Of a stretch of DNA of 64,000 bases, positions 51,916 through 63,900 are shown piece after piece. The stretch comes from an uncultured Lachnospiraceae bacterium. Lineage in GTDB: Bacteria > Bacillota > Clostridia > Lachnospirales > Lachnospiraceae. Under the pieces are notes generated by a model. It ran no database searches. It saw only the letters and a program-made list of their open reading frames with translations, and was not told the DNA's origin. A program made the translations under genes and the position numbers. The stretch is from positions 124,001 through 188,000 of the forward strand of contig CAJUJK010000003.1 in the NCBI GenBank assembly GCA_910586705.1. Direction: 5' to 3'. How positions within the stretch are numbered: the first letter of the stretch is position 1; each line of letters opens with the position of its first letter.

Positions 51916-54900
51916 TTATATCTTTCCGTCAAAAAATCCAAGCGTCTCCAGTGCCTTTAAGGCATTGCGCAGATAATCCTTATCCGGCATAGGCCACTTA
52001 AAGCCCAGTCTGTAAAGAATCTTGGTGGTAAAGCTGTTGTCCGCGTCAATATAGGAGCCTGCCGTTTCCTGTTCTCCCGGCAGATACGCAATCAGCCCGG
52101 ATATCAGCTCGTTTTTGTCCTCATCCGCCAGCGCTTTCTGCAGACAGTCCCCAAACGCCTCGTCGCTCACCGTCTCTATGGCGATTCCGATGCGGTTCAT
52201 CTGTTCCACCACATCCGCCATCTGGATCACGTAGCTGCTGTAGGCATGGAACACCGTGAAGCCGCCGCCGACCCCCGAAAGCTTTACAATCGCCTGCGCC
52301 GTGGAGTCGATGGGTGAAAACTCCGCCGGCATGTCGAGCTGGGAAACCGGGAACTTGCCGAGCGCCACATAGCCCCGCAGGGTGCGCATAAACCCGTTGG
52401 TCACGGAATTGATCTGAAACTCTCCGTCGCTGTCGCGGCTCATCAGATTCCCCACTCTCATCACCCGACCCTTCATGCCGTCGGCGACAGCGCCAAGCAC
52501 CGCCTTTTCCGCACGGAATTTGGTGTCGATATAACGGTTGGTGATGCGCTGTCCGAAATCCAGCTCATTCTCATGTATCTTCTTCTCCTCGGGGAACTGC
52601 TGCCCCACATTCTCTCCCGCCACGCTCACGGTGGAGACCTGAATCAGTTCCCTTCCCGTCTCCATACAGAGATCGATGAGATGGAGCACGCCCTGATAAT
52701 TCACCCGCTCCAGTATGTCGTCCGCCGAAAAATGCTTCACGCACGCCGCGCAGTTGATCACCCGGTCAAAGTCATAGTGCCGCAGCGACTCCACCTTCTC
52801 CTTGTCTGTGATATCCCCCTCGATGATGACGATCCTGTTTCCGAAAAGCTCCTCGTAGGGATTGCTGAAATAGTACACAAGCATGGTTTTCAGCCGCTTT
52901 TCTATGGAGGGCGCGCTGCCCCTGCGAAGCAGGCAGTATATGATGCCGTCCGTTTCCTCGATCAGGGTTTTTAAAATATGGGCGCCGAGGAAACCTGTAG
53001 CTCCCGTCAGCAATACATCTCCTATCTCCTGCGGCGCGATCTCATCCACATGCGCCGGTGTGTTCCTTGCAAGAATCCGTGAGAGGGCATCCTGCTCCGG
53101 GTTCTTCCCGGACATCTGTTTTCCGCTGTCCTGCCCGGCTGTTTCCTTCGCCGCGCCCTGTCCCTCGCGTCCCATGAGATACTGTTCCAGCGCCAGAGGC
53201 GTCTTGTGTTCAAACAGATCCGCGTAGGACACCCCGATGCCGGCGCTCATACACTTCATCGCCACCTTGGACGCGGAGAGGGAGGTGCCGCCGTTCTCAA
53301 AGAAATCATCCTCGATACCGACTTTTTCCACCCCCAGCGCCATGGCAAAAATCTCGCACAGTCTGCGCTGCAGTTCGGTGCGCGGCTCGATATAATTTTT
53401 CGCATCCTGCGTGTATTCCGGCTCCGGCAGCGCCCGTCTGTCCACCTTGCCGTTGTTGGTGAGGGGGAACTCCGGCAGCTGCATCAGCACCCGCGGCACC
53501 ATATAGGGCGTCAGGTACTTCTGCATGAAACAGGTCAGCTTCTGCGGATCCACCTGCTGTTTCGCCACGAAGTAACCGCACAGGAACTGGTCGGTGTCCT
53601 TGCCCTTCACGAGCACAACGCTGGATTTCACGGAAGGGTACTGATTCATCACATTCTCGATCTCGTCCAGCTCCACCCGCAGTCCCCGGAGTTTTACCTG
53701 ATTGTCCATGCGCCCCATAAACTCGATCTTGCCGTGATGATTCCACTTCGCGAGGTCGCCGCTGCGATACGCCTTTCTCCCCTCAAAGGTGATGAATTTA
53801 TCCGCCGTCAGGTCCGGCCTTCCCACATAACCCCTGCCCACGCCGTTTCCGATGATGAGCAGTTCTCCCGGCACGCCTGCGGGAAGCGGATTCCGACACT
53901 TGTCAAGGATCATCATTCTGATATTTGCCATAGGTCTTCCTATGGTGATCTTCTCCCCGGTTACCTGCTCGAACGCGCACCCGATGGTGGTCTCCGTGGG
54001 ACCATACCCGTTAAATACGATGGCTCCCGTTCCCAGAGCCGTGATCTTTTCATAGAGGGCTTCGGGAAACGCCTCCGCGCCCACATTAAACACCTTGATC
54101 CGCGACAGCGCGTCCCTCATCTCCGGCATGTCGATGATATTGATCAGGAAGGAGGGCGTACAAGTCATCATATTCACCCCGTTTTCCAGTATCAGTTCAA
54201 AGAGCGCAAGGGGATTGTGAATTTCCTCCTCATTTGCCATGCACACCGTAATGCCGTGATACAGCGGGATACACTCCTCCAGTATGGACACGTCAAAGGT
54301 GATGGCGGCAAAAGCAAGGGATACCGTGGCATTCTTTATATAGGACTGCGCCTCCACATTGTACGGATTGTCGTCCACATAGTTCACCAGATTCCGATGT
54401 TCAATCATCACGCCCTTGGGCTTTCCTGTGGAGCCGGAAGTATAAATACAGTAGCACAGGTTTTCCGGGTGGATGTCGATCTGCGGATTCTCGATATTTC
54501 CGCCCTCCGCCAGAAGGTCCTCCAGACGAAGCGCCTTCGCCGCGCTTTTTTGCAGGAGATGACTACGCTGGTCAATCAGTTCTCCGGGCATGATCACAAA
54601 CGCCGCCCCGGAATCCTCCAGTATATAGGCGATCCGCTCGTCGGGATATTCCGGGTCGATGGGGACGAAAGCCCCGCCAGCCTTCATCACGCCCTGTCTG
54701 ACGGCATACACATCCACCGTCCGGGGCATCATCACGCCCACCATCCCGTCCGTGTGCAGTCCCAAGTCGAGCAGACGGTTGGCGATCCTGTTTGCATTCT
54801 CGTTTAACTCCCGGAAGGTCCGGCTCTCCCCGCACGCGATTACTGCCGTCCTGTCGGGACAGAGTGCCGCCTGCCGCTCAAAGAGAATGTTTGCCGTCAC

Positions 54901-57900
54901 CTGTTCCACCGGGCAGTCCGTCCCGTTGTACCTCTCCAGTTTGCGGCGCGCCTCACCGCTCAGCATGGACACTTCCTTCAAAAGCTTCTTTTTACTAAAC
55001 TCCTCCACCACAACGGCAAAACTGTCCACCAGCCCCGCCACGGTGCTCTCCTCATACAAATCGCTTCTGTACTCGATCTGGTAGCAGATCTTACTTCCGT
55101 CTACCGCCACATCCACCGACAGCGGCGCCTTCGCCGTGTCGAGGCGCAGTTCCTCCATAACTGCCTTTTCCCCGGCGATCTCGTCAAACTGGAAATCATC
55201 CCCCTGAAAGGCGAAGAGGATATCCGCCCTGATCCCGTATGCCCTGCTGATCTCGGCAAAAGAATAGATATCCGCGTTCATACTGTTCAAAAGCTGTTCC
55301 CCTGTCTCACGCAGATAACTGTCGATCTCCTGCTCCCCATCAATGTTGCAGTAAACCGGCAGGGTTTTCACCAGCATACTGATGACGGAGGAAAGTCTGG
55401 AATCGTTTCTTCCATTATAAATTGTGGTGAACACCGCCTCATCCTTGTACACATACCGCCCCGTCACGAAACCGAAAGCGGCGGTAAACAGCGTGTTCAT
55501 GGTAATCTTCTTCTCCTCGCAGAAGGCGCGGACAGCGTCCATGTCCACCGGCATATCCCTTCTGTACAGTCCCACCGTCTGCTGATTGGCATCCGCCTCC
55601 CTCCTGTCACGCGCGGGAAGGAAATCTGTGTCACAGCCGGAGAAGACTGAATCATAGTATTCTTTGGCACGTCTGTACTCCTCGCCCTGCAGCGCCTTCT
55701 GTTCCACGAGGGCAGCTTCAAATCCGGAGAAGGCTTCCGCTGTCAGCTTCTCCCCGCCGTAAGCCGCGTTCATATCCCGGATAAAGATACCGCAGGACGT
55801 GCCGTCGCTGATGATATGGTGGAATTCCAAAAACAGATATTTGCCCTCCGCAGTCTCATACAGCTCGATACGGAACAGCCGCTCCTCCAGAAGCTGATAC
55901 GGGCGCACCAGCTCCTCCCTGCAGAGCCGGTCCTTTATCTCCACGGAAAAAGGCGCGTCGTCATTTCGTCTCTGCCGGATATCTCCCTTCTCATCTATAA
56001 ATAATGTGGTCTTTATGTAGGGATGGGCGGCAACCGTCTCCTCCACCGCTCTCTTCAGCCGGGACAGCTCCACCTTCTCATCCAGCTTAATCAGGAAGGG
56101 AATATTGTAGATCGTGCTGCCCGGGTTGGCGGCGCACTCCACAAAGATGCCGTTCTGCGTCTGGGTCAGCGGATAGTCCGCCTGCACGTCAAAGGTCTCC
56201 CGCTCTCCCCTCTCCTGAAGCAGCTTTTCCAGTTTCTCCACCGTATTGTATTCCTTCAAATCCTTATTCCGAACCACCACGCCCTCAAAAGCTTTGGAGA
56301 GCAGGGCGTTTAAACGCACCGCGCCGATGGAGGTAAGGCCTGCCCGGTAAATATCCGTGGAAACGCCAAACTCCCTGTGTCCGATGACTTTCGCCACACA
56401 GTCGAAGATCTTCTGCTGGGTCTCACCCACAGGCGCCGTCAGCTCCTCCTTCTTCCGCTCGGGCTTAGGCAAAGCCTTTTTGTCCACCTTCTGATTCTGG
56501 TTCAAGGGGATCTGATCGATCTGCATGGTGACGGCGGGAACCATGTAAGGAGGCTTGCTCTCCATGATAAACGCGTTCATTGCCTCCACATCCACCGTCT
56601 CCCCGGATACCACATAGGCAGCGATATATTTTCCGCCGCCGGCTTCGTCGAAAGCAGCCACCGTCGCGTCCGTGATCCCCGGGAACTGACGTATGATCTC
56701 CTCCACCTCGGTCAGCTCGATGCGGAAGCCACGGATCTTCACCTGCCCGTCCCGGCGTCCGATAAACTGGATATTTCCATTCGGCAGGAAGCGCACAACA
56801 TCACCCGTGTGATACACTCTGCGATACCCTTCCTCGTCGGAGAACGGATTCTCGGAGTAAGACTCCGCCGTCTTTTCCGGGCGGTTCAGATAGCCTCTGG
56901 ACACCTGATATCCGGCTATCCACAGTTCTCCCGGCACGCCTGCAGGCACCCTTCTCCCACAGCTGTCCACCACATACAGCTTCATATTATAGAGCGGTTT
57001 CCCGATCGGCACATTCTCCTCATAGCGGTTCATCGGATAGGAGGTGGTAAAGATCGTGCACTCCGTGGGACCGTAAACATTGTAGTAGTTCGTGTCACCC
57101 GAGGGCGCAAAAGGCGTCAGCGCTTCCCCGCCCATGGACAGATGCTTTAACGTCTTGCACTTCATACTGGTGGCAAAGGCACGCCCGATCTGGGTGGTCA
57201 TAAAGGAGTGGGTCACGCCCTCCTTCACAAAGTACTGGTTCAGTTCGTTCAGATCCAGACGGATGGACTGATCGATGATACACGTCGCCGCGCCGGTCAC
57301 AAGCGCCGGATAGATATCCATCATATGCGCGTCAAAGCCATAGCTGGCATACGCCGCCACCCGGTTCTCCGGCTGCAAGTCATAATATGTCTGATACCAC
57401 TTGCAGAATGCCGCCAGATTCCCGTGTTCCAGCATACACCCTTTGGGCACGCCGGTGGACCCGGAGGTGTAGAGCAGGATAAACAGATCCTCCGGTTTCG
57501 GCGGGCAGGGAAGCGCATCCTTTTCCACCTCCGGCAAGCCGGGAATATCTTTCGTCAGCAGGACTTCTCCCTGATATCCGTCCACCAGATGCAGAAGTTC
57601 CTCATCCGCAATGAGAAGTTTCGCGTCCGCATCCTCTATCATAAAGGCAAGCCGCTCCTTGGGGTATGTAGGGTCGAGAGGCTGGTACGCGGCTCCCGCC
57701 TTCAAAATACCGAAAGAGGCAAGCGCCATATACTCACACCGCGGAATGAGCACGGACACGGTCTGCTCCCTGCCGATGCCAAGCCCCGCGATATAAGCCG
57801 CCAGACGGTCGGTGATCTCATCCACCTGCCCGTAAGTGTACGTTCTGTCCAGATAGATGACGGCGGCGGCGTCCGGCGCGCACATAGCCTGTTCCCTGAA

Positions 57901-60900
57901 CAGATCCACCACGGTTTTCGTCCTGTCAAAAGGCACTTCCTCCCCGTGAAAACTCTCCAGAAGCTGGATGTCCGACTCCGAGACGAGGGAAATCTGATTC
58001 AGGAATTTCTTATGGCAAAACTCCTCCACCACAACGGCAAAGCTGTCCACCAGCCCTGCCACGGTGCTCTCCTCGTACAGATCGCTCCTGTACTCGATCT
58101 GGTAGCAGATGTTCTCTCCATTTACCGACACATTCACCGTCAGCGGCGCCTTCGCCGTGTCGAGACGCAGTTCCTCCATGACAGCCTTTTCCCCTGCAAT
58201 CTCGTCAAACTGGAAGTAGTCTCCCTGAAAAGCAAAGAGGATATCCGCCTTGATCCCGTAGACCCTGCTGATCTCGGCGAAAGGATAAATATCCGCGTTC
58301 ATGCTGTTTAAAAGCTGCTCTCCCGTCTCTTTCAGATAGCGGTCGATCTCCTGCTTCCCGTCAAGATTGCAGTATACAGGAAGCGTTTTCACCAGCATAC
58401 TGATGACGCCCGAAAGCCTCGAGTCGTTTCTACCGTTGTAGATCGTGGTAAATACCGCCTCATCCTTGTACACATACCGCCCTGTCACAAAGCCAAAAGC
58501 GGCGGTAAACAGCGTGTTCAGGGTGATCTTCTTCTCCTCGCAGAAGGCGCGCAGAGCATCCGTGTCCACCGGAATGTCTCTTTTGTACAGTCCCACCGTC
58601 TGCTGACCGGCATCCGCCTCCCGCCTGTCGCGCGTCGGAAGGAAATCCGTGTCGCAGCCGGAGAAGACTGAATCATAGTACGCTTTGGCGCGTCTGTACT
58701 CCTCGCCCTGCATCGCCTTCTGTTCCACGAGGGCAGCCTCAAATCCGGAGAAGGCTTCCGCTGTCAGCTTCTCCCCGCCGTAAGCCGCGTTCATATCCCG
58801 GATAAAGATACCGCAGGACGTGCCGTCGCTGATGATATGGTGGAATTCCAAAAACAGATATTTGCCCTCCGCAGTCTCATACAGCTCGATACGGAACAGC
58901 CGCTCCTCCAGAAGCTGATACGGGCGCACCAGCTCCTCCCTGCAGAGCCGGTCCTTTATCTCCACGGAAAAAGGCGCTTCGTCATTTCGTCTCTGCCAGA
59001 TTTCTCCCTCTTCATCCCTAAACAGCGTGGTTTTTATGTAAGGATGAGCGGCAACGGCTTCTTCCACCGCCTTTTTCAGCCGGGACAGATCCACCTTGTC
59101 ATCCAGACGGAATAAGAACGGGATATTGTAGATCGTGCTGCCCGGATTGGCGGCGCACTCCACAAAAATGCCGTTCTGCGTCTGGGTCAGCGGATAGCCC
59201 GCCTGCACGGCAAAGGTCTCCCTCTCTCCCCTCTCCTGCAGCAGCTTTTCCAGCTTCTCCACCGTATTGTGTTCCTTCAAATCCTTATTCCGCACCACCG
59301 CGCCGTCAAAAGCCGCGGATAGCAGGGCGTTTAAACGCACCGCACCGATGGAAGTAAGGCCTGCCCGGTAAATATCCGTGGAAACGCCAAACTCCCTGTG
59401 ACCGATGACTTCCGCTACACAGTCGAAAATCTTCTGCTGGGTCTCACCCACAGGCGCCGTCAGCTCCTCCTTCTTCCGCTCAGGCTTAGGCAGCGCCTTT
59501 TTGTCCACCTTCTGATTCTGGTTCAAGGGGATCTGATCGATCTGCATGGTGACGGCGGGAACCATGTAAGGAGGCTTGCTCTCCATGATAAACGCGTTCA
59601 TTGCCTCCACATCCACCGTCTCCCCGGATACCACATAGGCAGCGATATATTTTCCGCCGCCGGCTTCGTCGAAAGCAGCCACCGTCGCGTCCGTGATCCC
59701 CGGGAACTGACGTATGATCTCCTCCACCTCGGTCAGCTCGATGCGGAAGCCACGGATCTTCACCTGCCCGTCCCGGCGTCCGATAAACTGGATATTTCCA
59801 TTCGGCAGGAAGCGCACAACATCACCCGTGTGATACACTCTGCGATACCCTTCCTCGTCGGAGAACGGATTCTCGGAGTAAGACTCCGCCGTCTTTTCCG
59901 GGCGGTTCAGATAGCCTCTGGACACCTGATATCCGGCTATCCACAGTTCTCCCGGCACGCCTGCAGGCACCCTTCTCCCACAGCTGTCCACCACATACAG
60001 CTTCATATTATAGAGCGGTTTCCCGATCGGCACATTCTCCTCATAGCGGTTCATCGGATAGGAGGTGGTAAAGATCGTGCACTCCGTGGGACCGTAAACA
60101 TTGTAGTAGTTCGTGTCACCCGAGGGCGCAAAAGGCGTCAGCGCTTCCCCGCCCATGGACAGATGCTTTAACGTCTTGCACTTCATACTGGTGGCAAAGG
60201 CACGCCCGATCTGGGTGGTCATAGCGGAGTGGGTCACGCCCTCCTTCACAAAGTACTGGTTCAGTTCATTCAGGTCCAGACGGATAGACTGGTCTATGAT
60301 ACAGACCGCCGCGCCGGTCACAAGCGTCGGATAGAGATCCATCATATGCGCGTCAAAGCCATAGCTGGCATAAGCCGCCACCCGGCTCTCTGGCTGTAAA
60401 TCATAATACATCTGAGCCCACTTGCAGATTGCCGCCAGATTCCCGTGCTCCAGCATACACCCTTTGGGTACGCCGGTGGACCCGGAGGTGTAGAGCAGAA
60501 CAAACAGATCCTCCGGTTTCGGCGGGCAGGGAAGCGCATCCTTTTCCACCTCCGGCAAGCCGGGAATATCTTTCGTCAGCAGGACTTCTCCCTGATATCC
60601 GTCCACCAGATGCAGAAGTTCCTCATCCGCAATGAGAAGTTTCGCGTCCGCATCCTCTATCATAAAGGCAAGCCGCTCCTTGGGGTATGTAGGGTCGAGA
60701 GGCTGGTACGCGGCTCCCGCCTTCAAAATACCGAAAGAGGCAAGCGCCATATACTCACACCGCGGAATGAGCACGGACACGGTCTGCTCCCTGCCGATGC
60801 CAAGCCCCGCGATATAAGCCGCCAGACGGTCGGTGATCTCATCCGCCTGCCCATAGGTGTACGTTCTGTCCAGATAGATGACGGCGGCGGCATCCGGCGC

Positions 60901-63900
60901 GCGCATAGCCTGTTCCCTGAACAGGTCCACCACGGTTTTCGTCCTGTCAAAGGGCACCTCCTCCCCGTGAAAGCTCTCCAGAAGCTGGACGTCCGACTCC
61001 GAGACGAGGGAAATCTGATTCAGGCTCTGACAGGAGAGCATACCCTGCAGTACCTGCACAAGTATCATGGCAAGCCCTTTCGCCGTCTTTTCCGAATATA
61101 AATCCTGACGGTAGTCTAAAGAAATCTCATAACCGCCCTGTCCCTTCATCACCATCACGGCGACGTCCGCCTGCACCTGCCCGGTGGAGAGGGGCTGTGC
61201 CGTATACCATTTGTCGGCAATCGACAACCCCTTTAGCATCTCTCCCTGATAGACGAACAGAATGTCCGAGGCGATCCCGTAATCCCCCGCCAGCTCCGCA
61301 AAGGAGATCACGTCATGCTCCATGGTCTCGTAAAAGTTCTGCTGAACTCCCTGTAAAAACGCATCCACCGGCGCGCTCTCCTCCCACGACTGACATATGG
61401 GAAGTGTGCGCACAAACATACCCGTGGACTGTGCCAGCTCCGTACAGTGCCTGCCGTTGTTGACCGTGCAGAACAGACTCCTGTTTCCCCCGGTGTACTT
61501 TCCGAGCGCGTAGGAGAAAGCGCCCAGAAACAGTGTGTTTTCTGAGATTCCCCTCTGTCTGGCAAACTGTTCCACCGCCATGACGGAAATCTCTTCCCCG
61601 AGAGCCATCCGCACGCTGCCGCTGTCGGCGCTGGGCGACTTCGGTCTGTAATCTTTTAACAGCGGCTCGCCCGTCTCCCCGTCCTCAAGTTTCGACCGGA
61701 AGTATTCCCTCGCCGCCTGATACACCGGCGTATCCTTCACCGTCTCCTCGTAGACGGACACATCCATCAGAGATACCTCCTCCGGCTTCGGCTCCTCCCC
61801 CTTGTAAAGGAGAGATATCTCCTCCAGAAATACGTTTACCGAAGTGCCGTCAAAGATGATGTGATGCACATCAAAAAAGAAATAAATATGTGTTTTTCCG
61901 TTTCTATCCGCCATGCGGTACAACGCCATGCGATATAAAGGCTCCTCGTCCATCACAAAAGGACGGACAAAATTCTTCTCCGCCTCCCTCATGCCGCCGG
62001 CGGTACACGCCTGCACCTCCGCGTCCAGATATGCCGTGCACAGCTCCATGAAAGGCGTCCCATCCTCCAGCACAATCCTGACACCGAAAGCAGGGTGCAT
62101 GGCAACCGCCCGCTTTACCGCCTCCCGGAATCTGCCCTCGTCGATATCCTCCGGCAGCTCGCAGCACATGGGGATGTTGTACATTGTGGATTCCGGCTCG
62201 TTGACGCACTCCAGATAGACGCCCATCTGGGAATCCGTGAGAGGCCACTGTGTCCGCTCCTTCGCCTGCTTTCGTATCTGCTCCCATGCCACGGCGCCCT
62301 CTGCCCTTTTCTCCTGCAAGAGAAGCGCGATCTGCTCCGGCGTCCTGCCCTGTAACACCATGCCCGGCGTGAGGGGCAAATCCGCAAGATGCTCCGCCAG
62401 CTGCAGCACATTGATGGAATCCCCGCCCAGTTGGAAAAAGTCGTCCCCGATTCCCGTTTTTCCACAGTGCAGGATCGCCTCAAATGCCTCGCACAGGCGG
62501 CTCTGCACCTCGTTTTCCGGCTCTCTGTACGCCCGCTTGTACTCAGAGATCCCCGGCGGCAGAAGCGCCATCCTGTCCAGCTTTCCGTTGACGTTCTTCG
62601 GCAGCTCCTCCAGTCTTTTTAAGAACCGGGGAATCATGTAATCCGGCAGCGCCTCTTTTAAGCTGTCACGGATATCCTCCGGCAGCACTTCCTCCTCCGC
62701 CACATAATATCCGCACAGATAATTCTGCCCGTTTTCGTCCTCAAAAGCTTTGACCACGGCGTTTTTCACGCCCGGCGCCGCCGCCATGCGAAGCTCGATC
62801 TCTCCCGTCTCCACACGCTGTCCGTTGACCTTTACCATCCAGTCTTTTCGGTTTACATAAATATAATTTCCATCCGGCAGTTTCCGCCCGATATCCCCCG
62901 TGTGGAGCAGAACCTTTCCGTCCTCCCTGTGCTCGAATGTCCGCGCGCTCTGCTCTTCCATGTTCAGATAACACTCGCCGAGCACGCCGAGCGCACAGAT
63001 TTCCCCTTCCTCACCGTCGGGCACTTCTTTTCCCTGCTGGTCAAGCAGGAACATCTCTATACCCGGCACAGGTTTTCCGATCGGCGTATTTTCCATAGGC
63101 TCCTTCACCTCGAACGCCGATATCAGAAGCGCCGTCTCGCTGCTGCCGTAAAGATTGTACAGCGTATAGCCGTCGCCGCCGATCATAGATACCCTCTCGC
63201 TTCCGGTCGCAATCTTTTTCAGCGCCTTCCCACGGTTTTTAAAGTAGCGCAGCATCTGCGGGCTGATAAAGCCGCAGGTGATATCTTTCTCCGCATAGTA
63301 AGTCTCCATCAGGCGCACATCCCTGCGCACCTCCTCGGGAAGAATATGGATGCAGCCGCCGCTTTCCAAAACAGAAAAATACTCAAGCAGAGTCACCGCG
63401 AAGGATAACGGCGCTGCCGCCGCCAACCGTTCCTCCCGCCCCAAGCCAAGGGCAGCCACATTCCCCAGCACGCCCTCATAAAAACTTGCATGGCTGTGAA
63501 CGATACCCTTGGGGCGCCCGGTGGAACCAGACGTATAGATGATCAGCGCCCTGTTCCGGTCCGCCGCCGTATACACCCCCGCAGGCTCATACTGCCCGAT
63601 ATTCTCCATCCATGCGGCGTCGATCGTGCACACCGCGCTACAGTCGTTCCGAATATATGCAATTCTTTCCGGCGGATACTCCGGCAGCAGCGGCACATAA
63701 GCCGCCCCCGCCATCATAATCCCGATTTCCGCCGCCACATACTCCATGCGTCTGTCCATGCAGACTAAAACCGCCTGCCCGGACATATCCCCCGTCTCCA
63801 AAAGCTTTGCCGCAACCTGTCCGCTTATCCTTGCAAGCTCCCGGTAAGTTGTGCTCCTTGCGCCGCCCCGGTCCACAATCGCCACTTTGTCCGGCTGCGC

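Noticed and set aside
54000..61000. Insertion sequence or transposase signs in the repeated region
   Set aside because: The repeats are in-frame NRPS module copies with no terminal inverted repeats, target duplications or transposase.
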